Shown: positions 1-9,612, counted from the first letter of the stretch. The stretch is DNA of 49,841 nt from Bacteroidales bacterium Bact_13 (GCA_001602845.1 LUZE01000161.1:1-49841); one strand, 5' to 3'. Notes: generated by a model from the letters alone, not told the origin. Numbers and translations: made by a program.

Positions 1-569
1 GCATCCGCCCCGTGATCCTGGTCAACAAGATCGACCTCTACACGGAACCCGAGCTGCAGGAGCAGCTGGCCGCGTTCAAGGCGCTGTACCGGAACGCGGG
101 CTACGAGGTACTGGAAATCTCCGCCCGCAAGGGCACGGGACTGGCACAGGTGCGGGCGCTCTGCCGGGAAGGCCTCACCCTGTTTTCCGGCGCATCCGGC
201 GTCGGGAAATCCTCCCTGCTGAAAGCGCTCGACCCGACCCTCAACCCGAAGATCGGCGAGATTTCGCTGAGCCACCTGCAGGGGCGGCATACCACCACCT
301 TCTACGAGATGCACCCGCTCTCGGGCGGCGGCTTCGTCATCGACACGCCCGGCATCCGCGGCTTCGGCCTCGTTGACATCGCGCCCGAAGAGCTGAGCAC
401 CTATTTCCCGGAGATGCTGCGCGTGATGGACAACTGCCGGTTCAAGCCCTGCACCCATACCCACGAGCCCGGCTGCGCCGTAAAGGAAGCCGTGGAGGAC
501 GGACGCATCGCGCCCGAACGCTACAATTCCTATCTCGGCATGCTGGAAGAAGAGCACAAGTACCGTTAA
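1..569 (+). CDS. rsgA: Ribosome small subunit-dependent GTPase A, C-terminal part (5' end outside window)
   Basis: Circularly permuted GTPase motifs: NKIDLY, SGASGVGKSSLL, DTPGIRGFGL; C-terminal Cys/His Zn motif CRFKPCTHTHEPGCAV. Confidence 0.93.
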   Translation, partial: IRPVILVNKIDLYTEPELQEQLAAFKALYRNAGYEVLEISARKGTGLAQVRALCREGLTLFSGASGVGKSSLLKALDPTLNPKIGEISLSHLQGRHTTTFYEMHPLSGGGFVIDTPGIRGFGLVDIAPEELSTYFPEMLRVMDNCRFKPCTHTHEPGCAVKEAVEDGRIAPERYNSYLGMLEEEHKYR

Positions 570-1891
570 TGGCCCTGCGCAATCCCATCAACCGCGAAGT
601 GGTCCGGCTCGCCGTGCCGAGCATCCTGGCCAACATCACGGTGCCGCTGGTGGGTATCGTGGACACGGCCATCGCCGGTCACCTGGGCGACGCCGTGCTG
701 ATCGGCGGCATCGCGGTCGGCACCATGCTCTTCGACCTGCTGTACTGGAACATGGGCTTCCTGCGCGTGGGCACGGGAGGCATCACCGCGCAGGCGTACG
801 GGCGGGGCGACATGAAAGCATCCATCGGGACGTTCTCGCAGGGCCTGGCCACGGCGCTGGTGGCTTCGCTGCTGGTGCTGGCCATCCAGTGGCTGTTCGC
901 CGAGGCGATGTTCCTGCTGGTGGACTGCTCGCCGGAAGTGGAGCGCGTGGCGCGCAACTATTTCTTCATCCGGGTCTGGGCGGCGCCCGCCACGCTGTCG
1001 CTGTTCGTCTTCAAGGGCTGGTTCATCGGCATGCAGAACACGGTGTTCCCGATGATCACCGACCTGTGGGTAAATATCGTGAACATGGTGGCCAGCTGGC
1101 TGCTCTCGTTCTATACGCCGCTGGGCATCAATGGCGTGGCCGTCGGCACGCTCGTGGCGCAGTGGACGGGCCTGCTGCTGGCGTTCCTGCTGATGCGCTC
1201 GAAATACCGCGACCTGATGCAGCAGACGACCATCCTGCACAGCATGAAATGGAAGTATTTCAAGCGGTTTTTTTCGGTCAACAGTTTCCTGTTCGTGCGC
1301 TCGCTGCTGATGCTGGTGGTCTATGAAGGATTCACCATCTTCGCCGCCCGGTTCGGCGACGTGGAACTGGCGGTCAGCTCGGTGATGATGCACCTGCTGT
1401 TGCTCTACTCGTATTTCGTCGACGGCTTCGCCTATGCGGGCGAGGCGATGACGGGACGGTTCATCGGGGAGCAGAACCGGCACTCCCTGAACGAGACGGT
1501 CAAATATGTGTTCTTCTGGGGCGCGGTGATCGGTATCCTCTCCACCGTTGCATATGCGGTGTTTCCCCGTTCGATCATCGGCATCCTGACCGACAACGCC
1601 GAAGTCATCACGGCCAGCGAGCCCTATCTGTTCTGGCTCCTGCTGATGCCGCTGCTCAGCTGCGTAGCGTTCATCTGGGACGGGATCTACATTGGCGCCA
1701 CGGCCTCCCGCTTTTTGATGGTCTGCATGATCTGGTCGGCGGGCCTGTTCATCACCGCCTTCTATCTGTGTGCGCCGCGCTTCGGCGCCCAGGCGCTCTA
1801 CATCGCCTATTTCGTCCACCTGGTCGTCCGGTCGGTCTACATGACCATCGCCGCCCGCCGCAGCGTCTGGTCACAAGTGCCCGCGCACTAG
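569..1891 (+). CDS. MATE family efflux transporter (DinF-like)
   Basis: Multi-TM protein; LAVPSILANITVPLVGIVDTAIAGHLG is typical of the MATE N-terminus; start overlaps the rsgA stop (TAATG). Confidence 0.9.
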   Translation: MALRNPINREVVRLAVPSILANITVPLVGIVDTAIAGHLGDAVLIGGIAVGTMLFDLLYWNMGFLRVGTGGITAQAYGRGDMKASIGTFSQGLATALVASLLVLAIQWLFAEAMFLLVDCSPEVERVARNYFFIRVWAAPATLSLFVFKGWFIGMQNTVFPMITDLWVNIVNMVASWLLSFYTPLGINGVAVGTLVAQWTGLLLAFLLMRSKYRDLMQQTTILHSMKWKYFKRFFSVNSFLFVRSLLMLVVYEGFTIFAARFGDVELAVSSVMMHLLLLYSYFVDGFAYAGEAMTGRFIGEQNRHSLNETVKYVFFWGAVIGILSTVAYAVFPRSIIGILTDNAEVITASEPYLFWLLLMPLLSCVAFIWDGIYIGATASRFLMVCMIWSAGLFITAFYLCAPRFGAQALYIAYFVHLVVRSVYMTIAARRSVWSQVPAH

Positions 1892-1895
1892 CCCC

Positions 1896-2003
1896 CGTGG
1901 CAGATAACTCGCTATAAACCAGCGCTATAAAGAAAATCGGTTGCGTTATTTTACGCAACCGATTATCGTGTTATGGCTGATAATCAGCGATTTATCTGCC
2001 ACG
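1896..2003. repeat. Structured element B, copy 1: outer 18-bp inverted repeat (17/18) plus inner 12-bp perfect hairpin
   Basis: CGTGGCAGATAAcTCGCT (1896-1913) pairs with AGCGAtTTATCTGCCACG (1986-2003); inner AATCGGTTGCGT (1935-1946) / ACGCAACCGATT (1953-1964); core shared with 9269-9380. Confidence 0.8.
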
Positions 2004-2891
2004 CGGCAATGTTATTACGATGGCGTTGGCGACGGGGCGTTCCCCGGCGGCGTCAAACTGATTGTTGTCGGAAGGGTGATTGACGACCTGGCCGCGGACG
2101 ACCATCGTCGTGGAGCCGCCGCCGTCGAGGTTGATGGCGTCTACGCAACCGAGCGCCTCCATCACCTGCAGCAATTCGAGCATCGACAGGCCAGCCGCCT
2201 GCTTGTTGCGGCCGTCAGCCACCAACAGCAGGACGGTGCCGTCTGCCCGGCGGCCGACTGCCGTACGCGGATGGCGGTTGGTGTTGAAGCGGTCTTTCAC
2301 CACCGGTTCCGGTTCGCCGCCGATCAACAGCAGCGGACCCGTCGTCACGACATCTTCCGCCTCGATGCCGCGTTCCCATGCCTGCAGGCTGTCGCTTTTG
2401 AGCACGTACAGTCCGCCCTGGAACGTCGCTACCGCACCCGTCTGGCGCGTACTGCGTCCCCGCCGGCGATTTTCGTAAGCATCGTATGCGTTAGGCGACT
2501 GTTCTGCCCCGTCGACGCGCAGATAGTTCACCGAGCCGTACGGTGCGCGCATGTTGAAGAACGAACCGTTGACCGCCGCCACCGCTCCGGCCTTCGCCGC
2601 CAGCGCCGTGGTCGTCTCCAGCGTCCGGTCTTCCGCCGGCACGATATCGAACCGCAACCCCGGCGCCACCTCCAGCACACAAAGATACTGGTTCGCCCCA
2701 AACAGGCTGCCCTCGAAAGCCGCCGTCCGAAGCACGATCCCTTCGGCCACCTGCTCGCTCTGCCACTCACCCCCCGCCAGCAAGTCTTCCTCCTGCGCCT
2801 GCAACGGACAAACGAATAACAATAGCGCAACGACAAGCGCCGCGGAGCGGCAGAGATGCCCGGTCAAGCCGGGCATGACAAATTTATTCAT
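1992..2891 (-). CDS. Phosphodiester glycosidase (NAGPA) family secreted protein
   Basis: AINLDGGGSTTMVVRGQVVNHPSDN and GSFFNMRAPYGSVNYLRVDG motifs; signal peptide; start overlaps the RNase R stop. Confidence 0.82.
   Translation of the reverse strand: MNKFVMPGLTGHLCRSAALVVALLLFVCPLQAQEEDLLAGGEWQSEQVAEGIVLRTAAFEGSLFGANQYLCVLEVAPGLRFDIVPAEDRTLETTTALAAKAGAVAAVNGSFFNMRAPYGSVNYLRVDGAEQSPNAYDAYENRRRGRSTRQTGAVATFQGGLYVLKSDSLQAWERGIEAEDVVTTGPLLLIGGEPEPVVKDRFNTNRHPRTAVGRRADGTVLLLVADGRNKQAAGLSMLELLQVMEALGCVDAINLDGGGSTTMVVRGQVVNHPSDNNQFDAAGERPVANAIVITLPRGR
2854..2880. repeat. Short palindromic repeat A (ATGCCCGGTCAAGCCGGGCAT)
   Basis: Inverted repeat ATGCCCGG...CCGGGCAT; related copies at 9072 and 9432. 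Confidence 0.7.
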
Positions 2892-4983
2892 CTTCTTCAA
2901 CCAACTCATAATCAAGAATTTTTTGCTCAAGATTGGCGCGCAGGACACGGACCTTTACCGGGTCGCCCAGACGGAACACCCGGCCCGAAGCCTTCCCCCG
3001 CGTCTCATATTTCTCCTCATCAAACTGATACCAATCCGTGTGAATCTCCCGCAACGAGATCATCCCCTCGATCTTCGTCGGCTCCACCTCAACATAAATA
3101 CCCCACTCCGTCAGGCCGCTCACATGCCCGTCGAACAGACGCCCGATCTTGTCCTGCATGAACTCCACCATCTTGTACTTGATCGAAGCCCGCTCCGCAT
3201 CCGTCGCAATCTGCTCACGCACAGAACTGTGCTCGCAACAATCCTCGTAGTACAATTTATCCTGCGAAGTCGCCCCGTCCATGTACATCGCCAGCAGACG
3301 ATGCACCATGATGTCCGGATAACGCCGGATCGGCGAAGTGAAATGCGTGTAATACTGGAACGCAAGACCGTAGTGCCCCACATTGTCCGTCGAATAACGC
3401 GCACGTGCCATGCTGCGCAGGGCCAGCAGCTGGAGCGCATTCTCCTCCGGCTTGCCCTTGGCCTCCTTCATCAGGTCGTTCAGCGCACCTGCTGCCCGCT
3501 TCGGATCGGACGTATCACCCAGCTTGTGCCCGAAATTCTTCGCGAAACTCCGCAACGAATCGAGCTTCTCCGGATCCGGATCCTCGTGGATACGATAGAC
3601 GAACGTCGGATTCTTCGCCTTGCACTTTTTCGTCGCATATTCGGCCACGCAGCGGTTCGCCAGCAACATGAACTCCTCGATGAGCCAGTTGCTCTCGCGG
3701 CTCTCCTTCTGGATGACATCGACCGGCTTGCCCGCCTCATCGACGATCACCTTCATCTCGGGCCGCTCGAATGAAATGGCCCCTTTCTCGAAACGCTGCG
3801 TGCGCAGGATCGTCGCCAGAGCGTGCAGATCGAGGATTTCCGCTGCCAGCGGCCCCTCCTTCGTTTCGATGATCTGCTGCGCCTGCTCATAATCGAACCG
3901 GTAGTCCGAATTGATAATCGTGCGGCCGAACCATTGCGAGATGACCTTCGCCTTGGCGTTCATCTCGAACACGGCACTGAAAGTCAGCTTGTCCTCGTGC
4001 GGACGGAGCGAGCAGAGCCTGTTCGACAGCTTTTCGGGCAGCATCGGGATGGTGCGGTCCACCAGATAGACCGACGTACCGCGCGCGAAAGCTTCCTTGT
4101 CGAGCGGAGAGCCGGGTGTCACATAATGCGTCACGTCGGCGATGTGGATGCCCACCTCGACGTTTCCGTTCTCCAGCTTGCGGTATGAGAGCGCATCGTC
4201 GTAGTCCTTCGCGTCCGTCGGGTCGATGGTGAAGGTGGCCACGTCGCGGAAGTCGCGCCGGCCCGCCAGGTCTTTCTCCGTGATATCTTCGGAAATCGCC
4301 TCGGCCGCCTTTTCGACCTCCGGCTCAAAACGGTAGGGCAGCTGGAACTCGGCCAGGATGGCGTGCATTTCCGTGTCGTTTTCACCGGGGACGCCGAGCA
4401 CGTCGACGATCCGGCCCAGCGGTTCGGGGCTCTGCTTCGGCCAGTCGGTGACCAGTACGGCCACCTTCATGCCATGGGCCGCCTTCTTGCCGCCGATCTC
4501 GGGCAGTTCGTCGGGACCCTTCACGTCGATGCGCACGTCGTAGGGCATGTTCTTGCTCTCGACGATGGCCCACACCTGCTTCCCCCGCACGATCAGGATA
4601 CCGATGTGCGGACGGGTGCTGCGGCGGATGATCTTGGTCACCTCGCCTTCCAGGCTGCGGCCCTTCGTCCCGGCGGCCAGGCGCCGTTTCGAGACGGCGA
4701 TCTTCACGAAGTCGCCGTTGAGCGCGAAATGCAGCTTGCGCATCGGCACGAAGACGTCTTCGGTCTTGCCTTCCACCTGCACGAAGCCGAATCCGTCGCG
4801 CGACAGCGAAACCGTCCCCTCGAACTCCTCCACGGATTTGGAGCGACGCTCCGTCTTCCGCACCGGCTCCTGTTCGCCCCGGGCCAGCCGCTTCGCACGC
4901 TTGAGGGCACCTTCCCGCACAGGCGCTCCTCTTTTCTTGGTATTTTTCCCTTTTTTACTCCCTTTTCGATTCGTTATTGCCAT
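2884..4983 (-). CDS. rnr: Ribonuclease R
   Basis: RNB catalytic motifs ([46 protein letters not shown]), OB folds and C-terminal S1 domain; Lys-rich N-terminus. Confidence 0.95.
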   Translation of the reverse strand: MAITNRKGSKKGKNTKKRGAPVREGALKRAKRLARGEQEPVRKTERRSKSVEEFEGTVSLSRDGFGFVQVEGKTEDVFVPMRKLHFALNGDFVKIAVSKRRLAAGTKGRSLEGEVTKIIRRSTRPHIGILIVRGKQVWAIVESKNMPYDVRIDVKGPDELPEIGGKKAAHGMKVAVLVTDWPKQSPEPLGRIVDVLGVPGENDTEMHAILAEFQLPYRFEPEVEKAAEAISEDITEKDLAGRRDFRDVATFTIDPTDAKDYDDALSYRKLENGNVEVGIHIADVTHYVTPGSPLDKEAFARGTSVYLVDRTIPMLPEKLSNRLCSLRPHEDKLTFSAVFEMNAKAKVISQWFGRTIINSDYRFDYEQAQQIIETKEGPLAAEILDLHALATILRTQRFEKGAISFERPEMKVIVDEAGKPVDVIQKESRESNWLIEEFMLLANRCVAEYATKKCKAKNPTFVYRIHEDPDPEKLDSLRSFAKNFGHKLGDTSDPKRAAGALNDLMKEAKGKPEENALQLLALRSMARARYSTDNVGHYGLAFQYYTHFTSPIRRYPDIMVHRLLAMYMDGATSQDKLYYEDCCEHSSVREQIATDAERASIKYKMVEFMQDKIGRLFDGHVSGLTEWGIYVEVEPTKIEGMISLREIHTDWYQFDEEKYETRGKASGRVFRLGDPVKVRVLRANLEQKILDYELVEEDE

Positions 4984-4991
4984 ATATTCCT

Positions 4992-4999
4992 TACTTTTG
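4992..4999 (+). promoter_or_regulatory. Bacteroidetes -7 element TACTTTTG upstream of gpmI
   Basis: Matches TAnnTTTG 33 bp before the ATG. Confidence 0.5.
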
Positions 5000-5032
5000 C
5001 GTGATTACAACGATAACAAATATACAAAAAAT

Positions 5033-6556
5033 ATGAACAAGAAAGTTCTTTTGATGATTCTCGACGGCTGGGGTGAAGGCCGCCACGATTATTCCAACGC
5101 TATCTGGACCCAGGGCGCACCGCATATTGACGCCCTCCGGGAGAAATATCCGATGAGCCACCTGCAGGCTTGCGGCGAATATGTCGGCCTGCCCGACGGG
5201 CAGATGGGCAACTCCGAGGTCGGCCATATGAACCTCGGCGCCGGCCGGGTCGTGTACCAGGACCTCGTGAAGATCAATATCGCCTGCCGCGAACACAAAC
5301 TGCTTGAAAACAAGGAGATCGCTTCGGTTTTCGAATATGTGAAGACTTCCGGCAAGAAGCTGCACCTGATGGGCCTGACCTCCCACGGCGGCGTCCATTC
5401 CTCCCTCGACCATGTGTATGAGTTCCTGCGCGTAGCCAATGAGCAGGGTCTGGACAAGGTCTTCGTCCACGCTTTCATGGACGGACGCGACACCGACCCG
5501 CGCAGCGGCAAGGGATTCGTCGCCGAGCTGGAGCAGAAGATGGCCGAAACGACCGGCAAGGTCGCCACGGTCTGCGGACGCTTCTACGCGATGGACCGCG
5601 ACAAGCGCTGGAACCGCATCAAGGAAGCCTATGACCTGCTGGTCGAAGGCAAGGGCGCAGCCTTTACCTCCGCCACCGAAGGCATCCAAGCCTCCTACGA
5701 CGCCGAGGTGACCGACGAATTCATCAAGCCGATCGTCGTCACCGACGCAGCCGGCGCCCCGCTGGCGAAGATCGAGGAAGGCGACGCCATCATCTTCTAC
5801 AACTTCCGCAACGACCGCGCCCGCGAGCTGACCACCGTGCTCACGCAGCAGGACATGCCCGAAGAAGGCATGCACACGATTCCCCTGTACTACTGCTGCC
5901 TGACCCCGTACGACGCTTCCTTCACCGGCGTCCACATCCTCTTCGACAAGGAGCTCGTGCAGGACACCCTCGGCGAGACCGTCGCCAAGGCCGGCAAGCG
6001 CCAGCTCCGCATCGCCGAGACCGAAAAATACGCCCATGTGACGTTCTTCTTCAACGGCGGACGCGAGACGCAGTTCGAGAACGAGGACCGCATCCTGGTG
6101 AATTCGCCGAAGGTGCCCACCTACGACCTGCTGCCGCAGATGAGCGCACCCGAGGTGGCCGAAAAGCTGACCGAAGCCATCCGCAGCGAGAAGGAAGACC
6201 TCATCATCCTGAACTTCGCCAATGGTGACATGGTGGGACACACGGGTGTCTACAACTCAATCACCCGTGCCGTCGCCTGCATCGACCGCCTGGTGGGCCG
6301 CGTCGTGGATGAGGCCCTGGCGCACGGATACGTGGTGCTGCTGACCGCCGACCACGGCAACGCCGACTTCGCGGTCAACGCCGACGGCACGCCGAACACG
6401 GCGCACTCGCTGAATGTCGTGCAGTTCATCGTCATCGGCGCGGGCGACCAGGTCAAGACGGTCAAGGACGGCGCGCTCTGCAACGTCGCGCCGACGATCC
6501 TCAAGCTGATGGGCATTCCGCAGCCCGCAGCCATGACCGCCGAGCCGCTGATCTAG
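5033..6556 (+). CDS. gpmI: 2,3-bisphosphoglycerate-independent phosphoglycerate mutase
   Basis: MILDGWGEG...[26 protein letters not shown]...[16 protein letters not shown]; true ATG at 5033 inside a longer ORF. Confidence 0.96.
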   Translation: MNKKVLLMILDGWGEGRHDYSNAIWTQGAPHIDALREKYPMSHLQACGEYVGLPDGQMGNSEVGHMNLGAGRVVYQDLVKINIACREHKLLENKEIASVFEYVKTSGKKLHLMGLTSHGGVHSSLDHVYEFLRVANEQGLDKVFVHAFMDGRDTDPRSGKGFVAELEQKMAETTGKVATVCGRFYAMDRDKRWNRIKEAYDLLVEGKGAAFTSATEGIQASYDAEVTDEFIKPIVVTDAAGAPLAKIEEGDAIIFYNFRNDRARELTTVLTQQDMPEEGMHTIPLYYCCLTPYDASFTGVHILFDKELVQDTLGETVAKAGKRQLRIAETEKYAHVTFFFNGGRETQFENEDRILVNSPKVPTYDLLPQMSAPEVAEKLTEAIRSEKEDLIILNFANGDMVGHTGVYNSITRAVACIDRLVGRVVDEALAHGYVVLLTADHGNADFAVNADGTPNTAHSLNVVQFIVIGAGDQVKTVKDGALCNVAPTILKLMGIPQPAAMTAEPLI

Positions 6557-6560
6557 CCTT

Positions 6561-9023
6561 TTATTTGTCAGAAGTCGGGATGTCGCGGGTCGGAACGACC
6601 ACGCGGCCTTCCTCGTCGTAGATGGTCACCTCGATGTGGCCGCGGCGGACCTTGACGTCCAGCCGTGACTCATTGTCGTTGATCAGGATCGGAAAATCGT
6701 TGTTCATCTCTCCGGCCGGAACGAAGTGATATTCGTGCAGATCAGCGCCGATCATCAGGTCCACGCCGGCCTTGTTGAGCAGCGGCAGGAAGTTGTGGTT
6801 CATCCAGGTGTGGGGCACGAAATCGTCGGGCATCCGGGGATCGATCATCGGGGCGTGCAGGATGCAGATCTTGACGGGCGCACGCCGGAACGACGGCTCC
6901 TTCATCGCCTGCTCCGCCCAGGCCATCTGTTCGCGGAGATACTCTTCGTAGATCCGCTCTCCGGTGAGCGCCAGCGAATTCTTGACGCCCGTCTCCCCGG
7001 CATCGAGCACGATGAACGCCACGGGGCCCTCGCGGAAGGTATAATAGTACGGAGCTCCTTCCGCTTTCGGGAACACCTTTTCGACCAGTGCGACGCCGCT
7101 GCCGCGTCCCTCGTGGTTGCCGCGCGCGAACACGACGGGCAGGTTCCAGCCGCGGCTGCCCAGCCGTCCCACCTCATATTTGACCAGGCTGTCGACCGTC
7201 CAGTTGCCGGCCGAGATGATGTCCCCGTTGAGGACCAGGAAGTCGTTGTCCGCCACATCGACGCCGTCGAGCAGGGCGGAGTAGTGGTCGAGCCGCATGT
7301 GGACGTCGTTCATCACCGAGAAGTGGCACTCCTTGCGGTTGGGGTCGAACGTCGTGACGCTGTACCTTTCCGAAAGCATGTCGCGCCCGTAGGCCGGGCG
7401 GCGCGGATTGGCGGGATTGACCACCCGGTTGCCGATGCGGTAACCGTATTCCGCTCCGCGCGAGAGGCCCTCTACACGGACGGTGTGGAGCGTGCCGAAG
7501 AGCTTGCGCCCTGCGTAATTCTCCCAGACGCGGCGGCCGTTGTCGAGCTCGACCCAGCCCTGGCACGCGATGTCCGTCGTCCAGAGCACCGTGAACGCGG
7601 TCTCGCTCATATCCGTGACCCACGGCCCGCAGGTCACGTGGGAATCCTGTGCTTCGGTGCGGGGCTTGGCGGGGATGACCGTGCTGTCGAGGCCGTTTCC
7701 GTGGCGGTCGAGCAGCGTGAGGGCGATCCGGTCGTCATTCACGTCCATGTGGATGGCGCTCACCGAATGCGATCCTTCGGTCCAGCGGAAGGCGATCTTT
7801 TCGGGGTTCTGCAGCGCTTCGTCGGCGAAGTCGCGGCCGCGATCGTTGTCGCAGGCCGAGGTCTGGATATAGACCGTACCGGTGCTGCCGTCGGTGGGTT
7901 TGTCGTCATACAGGGCATGCGAGCGCACGTAGATATGGTTGTTGCCCGCCACGGCCAGGTCGACGCCCAGCTCGTCGAAGACTTTCTTCCAGCGGGAATA
8001 CTGGGCCGCGCGGCCGTTGGTGCCCTTGAACCATTCATAGTGCTGGCAGACCACGACGAATGTCGGCGGGTTCTCGCTGCCGCGCGCGAAGTTGACGCAG
8101 CTGCGAACCCAGGCCTGCGCCGCCATCAGGTCCTTCTCTGTTGTCGTATCCTCCGTATTGAGCATCACAAACAGCGTGTTGCCGTAGCGGAAATGGTAGC
8201 AGACCCCGGTCTCTCCTTCATAACCGTTCTGCGGGTAGAACGAAGTGCCGGTGAAGAACGGGTTGGGGATGTCGAAGTCATGGCTATCCTGCGACTGGCG
8301 GGTCCAGTTGTCGTGGTTGCCGTTGACCCGGGCCCAAAGGTAGTTGTGGAAGTTATCTTCTTCGAACATCCTGCGCCAGAACGAGTAGCTGCCGCCCCAG
8401 GCCACCACGTCGCCCGGGCTGAGGATCCAGTCGAGCGAAGGGTCGCGGCGCTGCATCGTGTCGATCATGCCCATGGCGACTTCCAGGCGCTTGGGAAGCG
8501 GGGTATAGCTATGGAAGTCGGATATGATGCAGGCGGACCAGTTCCCGGCGCCGGCCGTACGGAAGCGGTATTCGGCGCTCCGGCCCACGGGCTGGCCGTC
8601 CTCCCGGTCAAGGATGATATATTTATAGTCGGTGTCGGGTTTGAGGTCCGTGAGCGTCACGCCGCACTTGGTGAAGACGGCGTCCTCATGAATGTCGCTT
8701 CCGTCCGGGGCCTTTGAGTAGATTCCCTGGAACGCCCATGTCCGTTTATGCTGCGAGGGCTGGATCTCGCGGGCTTCGTTCCACTGCGCGTCGGAGGCTT
8801 CGGCCAGCAGCACGCTGGTCTGCCGCGACGTGGTGTCGCACGCCCAGCTGATGCACATTGCCGTCGAGGCGTCTTCGCCCGGTCCGGACGAGATGCTGTA
8901 GAGACGTTGTGAGACGGGCAGGTCGAGCGGCCGCAGGATTGTTCCGGACAGCAGGATCAAAAGTGACGCGAGCGTTGTGGCGACGGCGCCAATGAAAACG
9001 AGAAAGCTGAGGTGTTTTTTCAT
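6561..9023 (-). CDS. Secreted/anchored protein with two tandem calcineurin-like metallophosphoesterase (purple acid phosphatase-like) domains
   Basis: Two successive MPP motif sets: SDFH/PGDVV/NGNHD/QH/GNNH and NDVH/NGDII/RGNHE/LHAP/ADLHEYH; N-terminal TM/signal; start MKKHLSF at 9023. Confidence 0.85.
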   Translation of the reverse strand: MKKHLSFLVFIGAVATTLASLLILLSGTILRPLDLPVSQRLYSISSGPGEDASTAMCISWACDTTSRQTSVLLAEASDAQWNEAREIQPSQHKRTWAFQGIYSKAPDGSDIHEDAVFTKCGVTLTDLKPDTDYKYIILDREDGQPVGRSAEYRFRTAGAGNWSACIISDFHSYTPLPKRLEVAMGMIDTMQRRDPSLDWILSPGDVVAWGGSYSFWRRMFEEDNFHNYLWARVNGNHDNWTRQSQDSHDFDIPNPFFTGTSFYPQNGYEGETGVCYHFRYGNTLFVMLNTEDTTTEKDLMAAQAWVRSCVNFARGSENPPTFVVVCQHYEWFKGTNGRAAQYSRWKKVFDELGVDLAVAGNNHIYVRSHALYDDKPTDGSTGTVYIQTSACDNDRGRDFADEALQNPEKIAFRWTEGSHSVSAIHMDVNDDRIALTLLDRHGNGLDSTVIPAKPRTEAQDSHVTCGPWVTDMSETAFTVLWTTDIACQGWVELDNGRRVWENYAGRKLFGTLHTVRVEGLSRGAEYGYRIGNRVVNPANPRRPAYGRDMLSERYSVTTFDPNRKECHFSVMNDVHMRLDHYSALLDGVDVADNDFLVLNGDIISAGNWTVDSLVKYEVGRLGSRGWNLPVVFARGNHEGRGSGVALVEKVFPKAEGAPYYYTFREGPVAFIVLDAGETGVKNSLALTGERIYEEYLREQMAWAEQAMKEPSFRRAPVKICILHAPMIDPRMPDDFVPHTWMNHNFLPLLNKAGVDLMIGADLHEYHFVPAGEMNNDFPILINDNESRLDVKVRRGHIEVTIYDEEGRVVVPTRDIPTSDK

Positions 9024-9071
9024 GACATTCATCCTAGATACTACAAAGTTAGTGGAAATTCCCGTTCCTTC

Positions 9072-9114
9072 GTCATGCCCGGCTTGACCGGGCAGCTGGT
9101 AATAGTGGCGCGCC
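9072..9114. repeat. Palindromic repeat A, copy 2
   Basis: GTCATGCCCGGCTTGACCGGGCAGCTGGTAATAGTGGCGCGCC; related to 9432-9476 over ~44 bp. Confidence 0.65.
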
Positions 9115-9164
9115 GCCAGCCGTCGCTCCGCTTGGCGGGCTTTTCCCCGGGGCGCAGCCGGAAC

Positions 9165-9195
9165 CGTTTGGGGCTGCGAGCCCTCGCCCCAAACG
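9165..9195. repeat. 10-bp perfect inverted repeat CGTTTGGGGC/GCCCCAAACG
   Basis: 9165-9174 vs 9186-9195, 11-nt loop, in intergenic DNA. Confidence 0.6.
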
Positions 9196-9268
9196 AACCG
9201 CGGCTGCTGCACCAGGCCTACGCACAGCCCGCGCTCCGCGACGGTCACCATCGTCTGGGCGGGAGTTA

Positions 9269-9380
9269 CCCGTGGTGGCTAACTATCTGTTTACCAACGC
9301 TTTCTTTGAAATCGGTTGCGTCAAAATACGCAACCGATAATTGCTTATCGGCTGATACACAGTGTGTTAACCACCACGGG
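9269..9380. repeat. Structured element B, copy 2: outer 15-bp inverted repeat (14/15) plus inner 11-bp perfect hairpin
   Basis: CCCGTGGTGGCTAAC (9269-9283) / GTTAACCACCACGGG (9366-9380); ATCGGTTGCGT (9311-9321) / ACGCAACCGAT (9328-9338). Confidence 0.8.
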
Positions 9381-9431
9381 CCATCCCTTGCTTTGAGCCC
9401 AATCCTGTGTTGCCCGACTGATCTCCCCGAT

Positions 9432-9476
9432 TATCATACTCGGCCCCGACCGGGCATCTGATAACTGTGGCGCGCC
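9432..9476. repeat. Palindromic repeat A, copy 3 (degenerate)
   Basis: TATCATACTCGGCCCCGACCGGGCATCTGATAACTGTGGCGCGCC aligns with 9072-9114. Confidence 0.6.
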
Positions 9477-9484
9477 ATTGTTTG

Positions 9485-9520
9485 GTCGACGTGAAAGAAT
9501 CCCTCAATTTTTTCACGTCG
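9485..9520. repeat. Hairpin C1
   Basis: CGACGTGAAA (9487-9496) / TTTCACGTCG (9511-9520), 14-nt loop. Confidence 0.7.
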
Positions 9521-9557
9521 CCAGGCAATATCGGTCACAAAGATCCATTTTCCCCGG

Positions 9558-9595
9558 GTCGACGTGAAAGAACGGCTAAAATCTTTCACGTCGAC
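9558..9595. repeat. Hairpin C2, direct duplicate of C1 at 73-bp spacing
   Basis: GTCGACGTGAAAGA (9558-9571) / TCTTTCACGTCGAC (9582-9595), perfect 14-bp stem. Confidence 0.75.
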
Positions 9596-9612
9596 GGACA
9601 AGTCGTTTTATT

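Noticed and set aside
6726-8717. 663-aa plus-strand ORF opposite the phosphatase gene
   Set aside because: Shadow frame of the metallophosphoesterase; no domain signature.
9032-9251. N-terminal extension of the phosphatase ORF to 9251
   Set aside because: It runs through palindromic repeat A (LPGQAGHDEG) and low-complexity sequence; a signal/TM start at MKKHLSF (9023) is far more plausible.
9012-9461. 149-aa plus-strand ORF in the palindrome island
   Set aside because: Composed of repeat sequence; no upstream promoter or domain.
9485-9595. CRISPR-like repeat (C1/C2)
   Set aside because: Only two units, each an internal hairpin, with no spacer array and no cas genes in the window.
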